Assembly (NCBI GenBank): GCA_903856875.1
Contig: CAIODE010000015.1
Location: forward strand, 1 to 9,569
Length of the DNA stretch: 9,569 nucleotides
Direction: 5' to 3'
Origin: an uncultured Burkholderiales bacterium
Lineage (GTDB): Bacteria > Pseudomonadota > Gammaproteobacteria > Burkholderiales > Burkholderiaceae_C
Made by a program: the position numbers and the translations under genes. The notes below the pieces were generated by a model, which saw nothing but the letters and a program-made list of their open reading frames with translations, was not told the DNA's origin and searched no databases. This document shows, in pieces, positions 1 through 6,902 of the stretch. How positions within the stretch are numbered: position 1 is the stretch's first letter; each line of letters opens with the position of its first letter.

Positions 1-299
1 AGCGCTGCAGCGACAGGATGCAACAGATGCGCTAAAGGGCGGACTTTCTCAAGACCGACAGAACAAGAATCAACAGGCAGGACAACTGGGGCACACAAAG
101 GACAGTCCATGCTGGTCCTTGCTTTGGCATCGACACCCTCTTCGCCTGAGGCCACCATTTGCATGCCACCTGCACTGGAACACACCAACTGGGTTTCGGT
201 CGGATTCAAAATGGGCGATGCAATGGCCACACCAATGAAAAGCGCAAACCAAACAAGAACAAGTCTTGCAAGGAATCGATGTGTGTGCGCTTTTAACAT
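1..299 (-). CDS. DUF2946-like small Cys-containing protein, partial (C-terminus beyond left edge)
   Basis: Reading leftward from an ATG at 299, the frame stays open to the window edge, giving 99 codons with no stop. Residues about 9-28 form a hydrophobic stretch after a basic start (MLKAHTHRFLARLVL), which looks like an uncleaved signal or a signal peptide ending near Ala27-Ser28. Then come C40-SSAGGM, a short polar stretch, and D65-C-P-L-C69 followed by a Pro-rich part. This order (N-terminal membrane segment, Cys-Ser-Ala, then DCPLC) is what I know from DUF2946 proteins, which are about 100-140 residues, of unknown role, and in proteobacteria are often found near metal or TonB-dependent uptake genes. 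The cysteines could bind a metal; that is inference. There is no strong Shine-Dalgarno sequence before the ATG. A GATAAT hexamer lies about 10 bases upstream, so the start or promoter is uncertain. The gene follows the terminator of the upstream lipoprotein gene, so it is probably transcribed separately. Confidence 0.6.
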   Translation of the reverse strand, partial: MLKAHTHRFLARLVLVWFALFIGVAIASPILNPTETQLVCSSAGGMQMVASGEEGVDAKARTSMDCPLCAPVVLPVDSCSVGLEKVRPLAHLLHPVAAA

Positions 300-321
300 G
301 TTGGCGATTATCTCAGATAAC

Positions 322-351
322 AAAAAAAAGGCCACCCAAATGGGTGGCCTT
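322..351 (-). terminator. Rho-independent terminator of the lipoprotein hydrolase gene
   Basis: A perfect 10-bp stem (328-337 pairs with 342-351, core GGCCACCC/GGGTGGCC) with a 4-base loop is followed, on the minus strand, by eight T residues (329-322, shared with the base of the stem). It lies 20 bp past the stop codon of the lipoprotein gene and 23 bp before the start of the DUF2946-like gene, so it should separate the two transcripts. Confidence 0.9.
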
Positions 352-371
352 CAGAGAAAAGCTTAAACTGC

Positions 372-2699
372 TTATTGGCCTAAAGTGGCAAAATTTGGCT
401 GGGTAGACTGCATCAAGCCTCGGTTTTTGTAGTCAATGGCATCGTCAGCCAACATCAACTTGTCGGCCACCAATTTGTCAACTGACGCATTCCATGCGCT
501 GACGTAGCCAGCTTTGGTGCCATACAGTTCTTGCGCGCTCTTGCGTGTGTCGGCCTTATTTTTGGCGCTTGTGTTTAAAGCAAAAGCCAATTGCGAGCTG
601 CTCAAACCGTTTTGGTCACCCGCCACAAAACCAGATTTGCGGATGCTGTAGCCCACGAAACTGGCCAAAGGCGCGGCACTGTCAGGCATTTTCACACCCG
701 CTTTGCTATTGCCTTGAACATCTTGCGTAGGTTGGAGCACAACGTACATTTTGTTAGATGGAATGGAAGGAATGACACTTTCATCGTTGACTGTCAAAGT
801 GTTGTAAACCCCACTGAAGGCCAATCCCAAGGTGGGCAAATCAATGGCGCTCAAGCTTTTTGGATCTGTGGTGGGCACGCTAAGTGTGCCGTCTGACACT
901 TTGGGCCAGTTGCTCGCCAAGGGCGTTGCAGTACCTTTCACCCAAGCATCCAAATTGGTCATCAATGCACGGTACAGAGCCGTACTGGCATTCAGCGCAC
1001 CAGGAGAGGCAGAAACTGCGGTTGCCGCCACTGCTCTCTCAACTGTGTAATCTGGCTGAGATTTTGCGTTGGCTGAAAGCTGTTGGGGACCGTGCGATGT
1101 GCCAGCTGCATAGAACAGTCGAACATTGCTTGGAATCTCGATGTCTTTACCAGCACCATCTGTTCCTACAAGGGAAGCGCGAGCTCCGCCAAATTCAATG
1201 GGACTGTCATATTGAAAGACTTTCGGGCAGTTGTTGGTCTCAGAACACTTTTTCATCAAACCATCGACCTTGCCAGTCAGCGGATCTGTGATCGTGCTGT
1301 AAGCAAAGGGGAATTGATCGCCAGGTGTGTAATGAGTTTCATGCTGACGAGAATAGTCACCAGGCTTAGACCAACGGTAGTTGGTGTAAGTTTTTCTAGA
1401 GCCGCCTACCAGTGGCAACATGCCGTCAAACACTGTTCGCAATTGCTTGTCGGTGTTAAAGCCTAGCCACAAGAAATCACGCAGGTAACGTCCCGATTGG
1501 GAGATACCTGTGCCCAGGGCGGTCGTGATGTTGCCAGCCACAGGGTTGGCATTGCCTTGCAGGTCAGCTTTTTCGTATTTCAAGAAAGAAATCAAATCGC
1601 GAACACCCAAGAATCCAAGACCCATTGGTTTTGGATCCGTCGAGGTGTAATTGAAATGGTAAATGGAGCCATTGTCACTGCCAGCATCTAGTCCGGCAGC
1701 ATACGTCGCATTGGCTCGCACCTTGGCGCGATCAATGGTCACATAACCAAAGCCTGTAGCACCTGTATTGCCGCCTTCTGCTACGCCTGTTCCAGCGGTG
1801 TAAGTCCACATGCTGGCATCAACCGTAATCGGCGCATCAGTGGCTGTTCTGCGAATGGTCAAGGTGGCAGGCGTGTTGGCAACGCGCGGATAGTAGGTGC
1901 CTAACAAATTGCTTGTTGCATTGTCAGCGATGAATTCGTCTTGTGATGAACCTGTTATTTTGGCGCCATTGTCTTTGGCCACTGGTAGCGTCATGCCGGG
2001 CGCATACCATTTTGTAGTGCTGTTAATGGCAGCTGTTGAACCACTCAATGAAGAAGGCCGATCACCTTGCCAACCAGAGAAGACAACCGTCATGCCCTGC
2101 TTCATCAAATAGCCTTTGCCCGCGCCAACGCCAGTGACAACATCGACACCGCTGGTTGGGATCACAGGTGCGACGTTGCCAAAGAGGTCATTGCCAGAGC
2201 CATCGTTCAAGCCTTCAAATGCACTTGAATTGGTTCGGTTATTGACAATGTAAAGCAATGAGCCATTGCCCTTGGATGCATCGGCAGGCGTGAGCATGAC
2301 CACATCAAATTTATAGGTCACCATGCCGGCACCATCGGCGGCATTTTTAAGGTCAACGATGGTGGATGCACAGGGGTCGGCAGCATTCACTTTGCCAGTG
2401 GCTTCAGCCAAGATGTATTTGTAGGCACCCACGGCACCAAATACGGCACCGTTGAAAGCAGGGCCACTGCCTTTCGTGACAAACGAGTCAATCGATGAAG
2501 CCAAAATAGGGCAAGATGTTGTGAGCTCAGGCGCAACAATGGCAGTCTTTGCAGCCGGAATGGAGGGCGGCCCAAAGACCATTTCACTTGATCCACATGC
2601 CACTAGCCCAGCAGCAGCAGCCAAGGTGAGCAGCACAGTTTGCGGCCTCAATTGCTGCCATTTTTTTGTTCGTTGTATTTCTATAGATTTAAAAGTCAT
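372..2699 (-). CDS. Lipoprotein with alpha/beta-hydrolase domain (Abhydrolase_10-like), putative esterase
   Basis: The 775-residue product starts with a basic N-region, a hydrophobic stretch (about 21-34) and a lipobox L-V-A-C35, so it should be lipidated at Cys35. Gly at +2 (not Asp) favours the outer membrane. The hydrolase core is recognised by G-I-S-Q-S402-G-R-Y-L-R-D-F-L, a nucleophile elbow with Ser402, then V-F-D-G-M-L-P, F-P-F, T-D-P-L-T-G-K-V-D-G, C485/C491 around a short loop, and the late A-G-T-S-H536-G-P, whose His is the likely catalytic base. This order fits the 'alpha/beta hydrolase domain' family (PF20091 by memory), whose substrates are largely unknown. C63 and C110 may form a disulfide. 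The start ATG follows a weak GGAATGAG ribosome-binding site, and an in-frame TGA lies just upstream. It stands alone, divergent from purT, with its own terminator. Esterase activity is inferred from the Ser/His motifs; the substrate is unknown. Confidence 0.82.
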   Translation of the reverse strand: MTFKSIEIQRTKKWQQLRPQTVLLTLAAAAGLVACGSSEMVFGPPSIPAAKTAIVAPELTTSCPILASSIDSFVTKGSGPAFNGAVFGAVGAYKYILAEATGKVNAADPCASTIVDLKNAADGAGMVTYKFDVVMLTPADASKGNGSLLYIVNNRTNSSAFEGLNDGSGNDLFGNVAPVIPTSGVDVVTGVGAGKGYLMKQGMTVVFSGWQGDRPSSLSGSTAAINSTTKWYAPGMTLPVAKDNGAKITGSSQDEFIADNATSNLLGTYYPRVANTPATLTIRRTATDAPITVDASMWTYTAGTGVAEGGNTGATGFGYVTIDRAKVRANATYAAGLDAGSDNGSIYHFNYTSTDPKPMGLGFLGVRDLISFLKYEKADLQGNANPVAGNITTALGTGISQSGRYLRDFLWLGFNTDKQLRTVFDGMLPLVGGSRKTYTNYRWSKPGDYSRQHETHYTPGDQFPFAYSTITDPLTGKVDGLMKKCSETNNCPKVFQYDSPIEFGGARASLVGTDGAGKDIEIPSNVRLFYAAGTSHGPQQLSANAKSQPDYTVERAVAATAVSASPGALNASTALYRALMTNLDAWVKGTATPLASNWPKVSDGTLSVPTTDPKSLSAIDLPTLGLAFSGVYNTLTVNDESVIPSIPSNKMYVVLQPTQDVQGNSKAGVKMPDSAAPLASFVGYSIRKSGFVAGDQNGLSSSQLAFALNTSAKNKADTRKSAQELYGTKAGYVSAWNASVDKLVADKLMLADDAIDYKNRGLMQSTQPNFATLGQ

Positions 2700-2739
2700 G
2701 TCTCATTCCATTTCTTATACGTTTTAGAAACTCCGTCAA

Positions 2740-2773
2740 ATGAATTTCCAATGACAAAATGATTGCAATTCAT
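2740..2773. repeat. Interrupted inverted repeat between divergent promoters
   Basis: ATGAATT at 2740-2746 pairs perfectly with AATTCAT at 2767-2773. Inside it CAAT (2749-2752) pairs with ATTG (2762-2765), leaving a small asymmetric bulge and a 9-base loop. It could be a regulator-binding site or a weak hairpin. In AT-rich DNA such a repeat may also arise by chance. Confidence 0.35.
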
Positions 2774-2851
2774 CTAGACTCAAAGAGGGTAAATACTCAA
2801 TCAAAATTAAATGATTTGAAAAAATAGTGCCTTGGTACTCACATCGTAGAA

Positions 2852-2867
2852 TGAGGAAAATTCCTCA
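2852..2867. promoter_or_regulatory. Palindrome upstream of purT, candidate operator
   Basis: TGAGGAA-AA-TTCCTCA has perfect 7-bp arms around two central bases and lies 29 bp before the purT start codon, touching the possible -10 hexamer TAGAAT. A dyad placed over a promoter start is typical of a repressor site. It does not match the E. coli PurR consensus as I know it, and no regulator gene lies nearby. Confidence 0.4.
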
Positions 2868-2896
2868 CCTGAGAAAAAGTAACCCGCTGAACCATC

Positions 2897-4036
2897 ATGA
2901 AAAAAATCCTGCTTTTAGGCTCCGGAGAACTTGGCAAAGAATTCGTCATCAGCGCAAAGAGGCTGGGCTGTTATGTCATCGCCTGTGACAGCTACGCGGG
3001 GGCACCCGCCATGCAAGTGGCCGATGAATGTGAAATTTTCAGCATGCTCGATGAAGAACCTTTGCGCGCGGCCATTGCCAAACACCAACCCGACCTCATC
3101 GTTCCAGAAATTGAAGCCATTCGCACCGAGGTTTTGCTCGATGTTGAAAAAGAAGGTTTCGAGGTCATTCCTAGCTCACGCGCCGCCAACCTCACCATGA
3201 ACCGCGATCGCATTCGCGATGTGGCGGTCGGCTTGGGTGTTCGCACCGCCAAGTTCAATTACGCAGAATCTAGCGGTGAACTGATGGCTCAGGCCAAGGC
3301 CATTGGCTTTCCGGTGGTCATCAAGCCGGTCATGAGTTCTTCTGGAAAAGGCCAAAGCGTGGCCAAGACAGAAGCAGACGTTCAAGCCAGTTGGGATTAC
3401 GCCTGCGCAGGCATGCGTGGCGACCGCAAAAAAGTCATAGTGGAAGAGTTCATTCACTTTGAATTTGAAATCACTCTTCTTACCATTCGCCAACGCATTG
3501 GCCCCACTTTGTTCTGTCCACCCATTGGCCACGTGCAAGAACGGGGCGACTACCAATACAGCTGGCAGCCCCAGGCCATGGCGCCTGATTATTTAAAAGC
3601 CGCGCAAGACATGGCCGAAAAAGTCACCGCCGATTTAGGCGGTGCTGGCTTGTTTGGTGTTGAATTTTTCGTCACAGCCACAGAGGTCATTTTCAGTGAA
3701 CTCAGCCCTCGCCCACACGACACTGGCATGGTCACCCTCATCAGTCAAAACCTCAGTGAATTTGATTTGCATGCACGCGCCATTTTGGGCTTGCCCATTC
3801 CGCTCATTGAAGCTGTTGAAGGTGCCAGTGCCGTGGTGCTTGCCGACCGTGAAGGTAAAAACCCAAGCTACTCTGGCGTATTGGAAGCCTTGCTAGAACC
3901 TGGCGTTGATGTTCGGATTTTTGGCAAGCCCACCACGCGTCCTTATCGCCGTATGGCGGTGGCTTTGGCCAAAGGCGATAAAGCTTTAGAGCGTGCACGC
4001 GCTGATGCCGCCAAAATCAGTGTGCACGTTGCATAA
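2897..4036 (+). CDS. purT: Formate-dependent phosphoribosylglycinamide formyltransferase (GAR transformylase 2)
   Basis: PurT makes formyl-GAR from GAR, formate and ATP, an early step of purine synthesis in the cytosol, as the folate-independent alternative to PurN. The 379-residue protein is an ATP-grasp enzyme. The N-terminal domain begins [13 protein letters not shown] (3-15), followed by V-P-E-I-E-A-I (69-75) and L-T-M-N-R (99-103). The ATP-grasp part has [13 protein letters not shown] (141-153), F-E-I-T-L-L-T (190-196) and G-H-V-Q-E-R-G-D-Y (211-219). The Mg ligands are expected to be E256 and E268, in G-V-E-F-F-V and [15 protein letters not shown], 12 residues apart as in E. coli PurT. 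The protein is about 13 residues shorter than the 392-residue E. coli enzyme, because the N-terminus lacks the leader before the first strand. The ATG is the first possible start after an in-frame TGA at 2888. No clear Shine-Dalgarno sequence is seen. It appears monocistronic. Confidence 0.96.
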   Translation: MKKILLLGSGELGKEFVISAKRLGCYVIACDSYAGAPAMQVADECEIFSMLDEEPLRAAIAKHQPDLIVPEIEAIRTEVLLDVEKEGFEVIPSSRAANLTMNRDRIRDVAVGLGVRTAKFNYAESSGELMAQAKAIGFPVVIKPVMSSSGKGQSVAKTEADVQASWDYACAGMRGDRKKVIVEEFIHFEFEITLLTIRQRIGPTLFCPPIGHVQERGDYQYSWQPQAMAPDYLKAAQDMAEKVTADLGGAGLFGVEFFVTATEVIFSELSPRPHDTGMVTLISQNLSEFDLHARAILGLPIPLIEAVEGASAVVLADREGKNPSYSGVLEALLEPGVDVRIFGKPTTRPYRRMAVALAKGDKALERARADAAKISVHVA

Positions 4037-4070
4037 AAAAAAGGCCCTGCAACATTCTGCAAAGCCTTTT
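4036..4070. terminator. Bidirectional hairpin between purT and the nitroreductase gene
   Basis: AAAAGGC (4039-4045) pairs with GCCTTTT (4064-4070). TGCA (4048-4051) pairs with TGCA (4058-4061), with a 2x2 internal mismatch and a 6-base loop. It starts right at the purT stop codon. A-runs on the left give a T-tail for leftward transcripts, and the TTTT on the right serves rightward ones, which suits two converging genes. Confidence 0.75.
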
Positions 4071-4084
4071 CATTCAGATGCGAA

Positions 4085-4720
4085 TCACTTCACTTCGGTG
4101 ATGAACTTGTCGTTGGTGCGGCGCACTTTTTTCATGTTGACCAACCAATCTTTGTCGGCTTCGCGATAGCCCAATGGCAACAAGACCGTACTGCGAAGTC
4201 CGCGTGAAGCCAAGCCTAAAATTTCATCGACCTCAGCAGGTTTAAAACCTTCCATGGGTGTGGCGTCCACTTCTTGCTCAGCCGCTGCAATCAAGGCAGT
4301 GCCCAAAGCAATGTAGGACTGTTTGGCAGAATGCTGAAAATTAACTTCAGGCCCTTTTGCCGGATAGTTCTTCAACAACATTTGACGATAGGCTTCGGCA
4401 CCTTCGTTCACAAAGCCACGCACTTCGTTGTTGTAGTCAAACATCAGGTTGATGCGGTCGGCTGTGTAATCGTTCCATGCGGCAAATACCAAGAGGTGTG
4501 AGCCTTCTGTGATTTGAGCCTGATTGCTAGCGGCAATCTGTATTTTGGCGCGAACTTCTTTGTTCGTGACGACAATGATTTCATAGGGCTGCAAACCACT
4601 GGAGGTGGCCGTCATGCGAATGGCTTCCAAGATGCGCTGAACTTTGGCTTCTGGGACGGACTTGGTGGGGTCCATTTTTTTGGTGGCGTAACGCCAATTG
4701 AGGGCTTGAAGCAAATCCAT
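4085..4720 (-). CDS. NAD(P)H-dependent nitroreductase-family oxidoreductase (NfsB-like)
   Basis: The 211-residue protein has the layout of FMN nitroreductases (E. coli NfsB is 217). The N-terminal helix leads to N-W-R10-Y-A-T-K-K, whose Arg and following residues contact the FMN phosphate. S40-S-G-L-Q-P45 follows, then a middle helix region, S131-A-K-Q-S-Y-I-A-L-G, then P155-M-E-G-F159 and L-L-P-L-G-Y-R (180-186). Family members use NAD(P)H to reduce nitroaromatics, quinones or related acceptors as cytosolic homodimers. The physiological substrate cannot be read from the sequence. The start at 4720 follows a good AGGA ribosome-binding site 7 bases upstream. The Bug receptor gene lies upstream on the same strand, but two hairpins intervene, so this gene probably has its own promoter in or beyond that 89-bp gap. 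Confidence 0.92.
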   Translation of the reverse strand: MDLLQALNWRYATKKMDPTKSVPEAKVQRILEAIRMTATSSGLQPYEIIVVTNKEVRAKIQIAASNQAQITEGSHLLVFAAWNDYTADRINLMFDYNNEVRGFVNEGAEAYRQMLLKNYPAKGPEVNFQHSAKQSYIALGTALIAAAEQEVDATPMEGFKPAEVDEILGLASRGLRSTVLLPLGYREADKDWLVNMKKVRRTNDKFITEVK

Positions 4721-4737
4721 GAATAAATCCTAGTGAT

Positions 4738-4770
4738 CAAAAAACAAACGGGAGTTTAACTCCCGTTTGT
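4738..4770 (-). terminator. Terminator downstream of the Bug receptor gene
   Basis: A 12-bp perfect stem (4744-4755 with 4759-4770; core ACAAACGGGAGT/ACTCCCGTTTGT) with a 3-base loop is followed by TTTTTT on the minus strand (4744-4739). This is a strong intrinsic terminator for leftward transcription. Confidence 0.9.
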
Positions 4771-4780
4771 CATGAAAACT

Positions 4781-4799
4781 CAAGGCAAGCTTTGCCTTG
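4781..4799 (-). terminator. Second hairpin directly after the Bug receptor gene
   Basis: CAAGGCAA (4781-4788) pairs with TTGCCTTG (4792-4799) over a 3-base loop, followed on the minus strand by AGTTTTCATG. It lies 11 bp past the stop codon and only 11 bp before the stronger hairpin at 4744-4770. Its T-run is short, so it may be a minor terminator or a 3'-end stabilising stem. Confidence 0.55.
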
Positions 4800-4809
4800 C
4801 ATCAGCGCC

Positions 4810-5784
4810 TTACTGTTCAGCGGTATAGCCAGAGGCCTTGATGGGCGTTTCCCAACGCTTGAGGTGGACGATTTGAGACGCGGCCAGTGCCGATGCGTTG
4901 GCATAGTTAGGAACCAAGCCAAAACCCCTGATACGGGCTTGCATGTCTGGACTGTTCAAAGCCTGAGCCACCGCTTCACTGATTTTTTGCACACGATCAG
5001 CGCTCATATTGGCAGGCCCATAGACTCCAAAGTAAGCATCGGCCACCACATTCACCCCGATCTCTTTCAAGGTTGGCACTTCAGGCAGAGCAGCAGAGCG
5101 AGTCTCGCCTGTGACAGCCACAATTTTCAGCTTGCCAGTTTTGTGATGCTCTAGGGTTTCAGAAGCCGTATCGATCATGACTGGAATTTGACCGCCAATC
5201 AAATCCTGAGCAGCAGGCGCACCGCCTTTGTAGGCGACATGCGTCATGGGGGTGCTGGTTTCTTGGGCCAACAACTGTCCCGCAAAGTGCGGCACGGTGC
5301 CAGCACCCGAAGTTGCGTAATTGGCTTTGCTTGGGTTGGCTTTGAGCCAAGCCATCAAAGCTTTGATGTCCGTTGCGGGGGAGCCTGGTCCTGTTGTGAC
5401 AGCAAAATCAAATGTGGTGACACGCGCAATGGCCGTGAAATCTTTCACAGGGTCATAGCCCAAATTTTTGTAGAGCCAAGGCATGATCACAAGGCCACCC
5501 GAGGGCACCAAAGCCAGCGTGTTGCCATCGGGGTTGGCTCGCTTTAACTCACCCAATGCACTGCGACCAGCCGCGCCTGGCTTGTTTTCGACAATGACAT
5601 TTTGGTCCAAGCTGACCCGAAGTTTTTCTGCCAACAACCTGGCCACCACATCGACTGAGCCACCTGGCGGAAAGCCCACCAAGACCTTCACGGTTGGCTT
5701 GTCTTGTGCCAACGCTGAAGTGCACAAGCCGGACAGGCCTAAGCTGGCGCTCAAAATCACTAACTTCAAAAGATTTCTTTTCAT
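4810..5784 (-). CDS. Bug-family (TctC-like) periplasmic solute-binding protein
   Basis: This is a secreted receptor of the tripartite tricarboxylate transporter class, expected to bind a carboxylate or similar small molecule in the periplasm. The signal peptide has a basic start (MKRNLLKL), a hydrophobic core and an A-L-A|Q cleavage site near residue 26. Conserved Bug elements, numbered from the chosen start, are V-G-F38-P-P-G-G-S-V-D45, V-E-N-K-P-G-A-A-G (65-73), L-G-Y-D-P-V-K-D-F (108-116), and later V-A-Y-K-G-G-A-P-A-A-Q-D-L and L-P-E-V-P-T-L-K-E-I-G. Length, 324 residues, is normal. I chose the ATG at 5784 because GGGA lies 6 bases upstream and the signal peptide then starts normally; an upstream in-frame ATG at 5796 adds four residues but has no ribosome-binding site. 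No tctA/tctB membrane partners are seen, as is common for the many orphan Bug proteins of Burkholderiales. The ligand is unknown. It is divergent from the amidohydrolase gene. Confidence 0.93.
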   Translation of the reverse strand: MKRNLLKLVILSASLGLSGLCTSALAQDKPTVKVLVGFPPGGSVDVVARLLAEKLRVSLDQNVIVENKPGAAGRSALGELKRANPDGNTLALVPSGGLVIMPWLYKNLGYDPVKDFTAIARVTTFDFAVTTGPGSPATDIKALMAWLKANPSKANYATSGAGTVPHFAGQLLAQETSTPMTHVAYKGGAPAAQDLIGGQIPVMIDTASETLEHHKTGKLKIVAVTGETRSAALPEVPTLKEIGVNVVADAYFGVYGPANMSADRVQKISEAVAQALNSPDMQARIRGFGLVPNYANASALAASQIVHLKRWETPIKASGYTAEQ

Positions 5785-5912
5785 GCGATTTCCCATTGCT
5801 GTTGAACTAATTTCACCTGACCCACATCAAGTGTCGCTCATAATCGAGTTACAAGCCCATTGGGGTTTTCGTGATGTCAGCCCTCTATTTAAACCATTAG
5901 GAGCCCTCTTCT
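5785..5912. promoter_or_regulatory. Divergent control region between Bug receptor and amidohydrolase genes
   Basis: This gap of about 116-128 bp must hold promoters for both divergent genes. AGGAG at 5899-5903, 9 bases before the ATG at 5913, is a good ribosome-binding site for the amidohydrolase. TATTTA at 5886-5891 resembles a -10 box for the same gene, without a clear -35. No regulator gene is adjacent and no strong palindrome is evident. Confidence 0.45.
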
Positions 5913-6896
5913 ATGCCTGTGATTGATGTTCATACCCACATGTTCACTCCCAAATGGCTTGAGCTTCTCAAAGCTGAAGGGGGTCAGTACAACATTCAAA
6001 CAAGGCCAGATGGTCAGCAAGAGGTCTTTAGAGGCAATACCCCCGTAGTGATTCCTCAAAAGGGACATTTTGATTACGACCTGCGCGTCAAGCACATGGA
6101 TGGTGCCGGCATTGACATTTCCATCGTTTCGCTCACATGCCCTAACGTTTATTGGGGCACAGAGGAAATCAGTTGCAGAGCAGCTCGCGAATCCAATGAC
6201 ACCATGGCGCAAGCTCAAAGCACTTACCCCGACCGCATTCGATGGTTCACCTCATTGCCATGGGAGTACCCTGCACGCGCGATCGAAGAGCTCGATCGAA
6301 CTTGCCGCAATGGCGCAAGTGGCGTCATGGTACTGGCCAACATTTCTGGTCGCAGCTTAACCGACCCCCTATTTGCCCCCATTTGGGCAGAGATAGACAA
6401 GCGTGGCTTACCTGTTTTGGTCCACCCAACTGACCCACCGGGCGTGGACCTCATGGACATGACCAAATTTGATTTGAGTTGGTCTGTGGGCTTCATGTTT
6501 GACACCACCTTGGCCATCACGCGAATGATCTTTGAAGGCTTCTTTGATCAATACCCAAATTTGAAAATCATTGCATCGCACGGCGGTGGCACTCTGCCTT
6601 ACTTGATCGGAAGGTTTGAAAAGGGTGATGAAGTAGAAATTCCATCGCGTCGTCAAATGAAACGCAAGCCCACCGATTATCTAAGGCACATTTACTACGA
6701 CACCATCACCTACAACTTAGGGGCCCTTCAGTACCTCATCTCGGTGGTGGGTGAAGAGCACGTGATGTTTGGCACTGACTGGCCGCATCAGGTTCACGAT
6801 ACCAAAGGGGCCTTTGCCAACACCGCTCAATTGCCTGCTCAAACCTGCGCAGCCATTCGTGGTGGCAATGCACTCAAAGTGTTCAATATTTCCTAA
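5913..6896 (+). CDS. Metal-dependent amidohydrolase, ACMSD-like (amidohydrolase 2 family)
   Basis: The 327-residue protein is a TIM-barrel amidohydrolase of the family that contains 2-amino-3-carboxymuconate-6-semialdehyde decarboxylase (ACMSD) and related nonhydrolytic decarboxylases. The metal and catalytic residues are in the expected order: D-V-H7-T-H9, H171 in L-V-H-P-T, H223 in A-S-H-G-G-G, and D289 in F-G-T-D-W-P-H. Other family marks are F-T-S-L-P (112-116), F-D-Q-Y-P-N-L-K (211-218) and Y-D-T-I-T-Y (262-267). ACMSD itself is about 330 residues. Family members decarboxylate or hydrolyse ring-derived acids using Zn, Mn or similar ions; the exact substrate here cannot be read off, and no other genes of the 2-nitrobenzoate or tryptophan-kynurenine routes are in view. 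It has a good ribosome-binding site (AGGAG). The MFS gene follows after 6 bp, so the two are probably one operon, and it is divergent from a Bug receptor. Confidence 0.92.
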   Translation: MPVIDVHTHMFTPKWLELLKAEGGQYNIQTRPDGQQEVFRGNTPVVIPQKGHFDYDLRVKHMDGAGIDISIVSLTCPNVYWGTEEISCRAARESNDTMAQAQSTYPDRIRWFTSLPWEYPARAIEELDRTCRNGASGVMVLANISGRSLTDPLFAPIWAEIDKRGLPVLVHPTDPPGVDLMDMTKFDLSWSVGFMFDTTLAITRMIFEGFFDQYPNLKIIASHGGGTLPYLIGRFEKGDEVEIPSRRQMKRKPTDYLRHIYYDTITYNLGALQYLISVVGEEHVMFGTDWPHQVHDTKGAFANTAQLPAQTCAAIRGGNALKVFNIS

Positions 6897-6902
6897 TGCT
6901 TC

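Larger units (their letters stand above)
2700..2896. promoter_or_regulatory. AT-rich divergent intergenic region between the lipoprotein gene and purT
   Basis: This 197-bp gap holds the start regions of two divergent genes and no credible ORF. It contains two inverted repeats listed separately (2740-2773 and 2852-2867). A TAGAAT hexamer at 2847-2852 resembles a -10 box for purT, but I see no convincing -35 at the right distance. On the minus strand, TTGACG followed by TATAAG lies near the lipoprotein start, but the spacing of 14 is short. Promoter positions are therefore tentative. Confidence 0.5.

Noticed and set aside
591..1466. Several plus-strand open frames of 100-135 codons inside the lipoprotein gene
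   Set aside because: All are antisense to a confidently coding frame, overlap one another, and give low-complexity, Cys/His-rich nonsense translations.
372..2699. 3-hydroxybutyrate oligomer hydrolase (PF10605) as the identity of the lipoprotein
   Set aside because: Size and the envelope-esterase idea fit, but the motifs seen (G-I-S-Q-S-G-R-Y-L-R-D, T-D-P-L-T-G-K-V-D-G, A-G-T-S-H-G-P) match the Abhydrolase_10 type rather than the S-x-S-N-G-G active site I recall for that family.
3176..3556. 126-codon minus-strand frame inside purT
   Set aside because: The purT frame has unbroken, strongly conserved motifs through this stretch, and the antisense translation is not recognisable.
5796..5796. 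Upstream ATG as the start of the Bug receptor gene
   Set aside because: It adds M-G-N-R before a normal signal peptide and has no ribosome-binding site, while the ATG at 5784 has GGGA at a suitable distance.
6280..6298. CGATCGA/TCGATCG inverted repeat inside the amidohydrolase gene
   Set aside because: It lies in well-conserved coding sequence (R-A-I-E-E-L-D-R) and is explained by codon choice; there is no T-run and no reason to call it a site.
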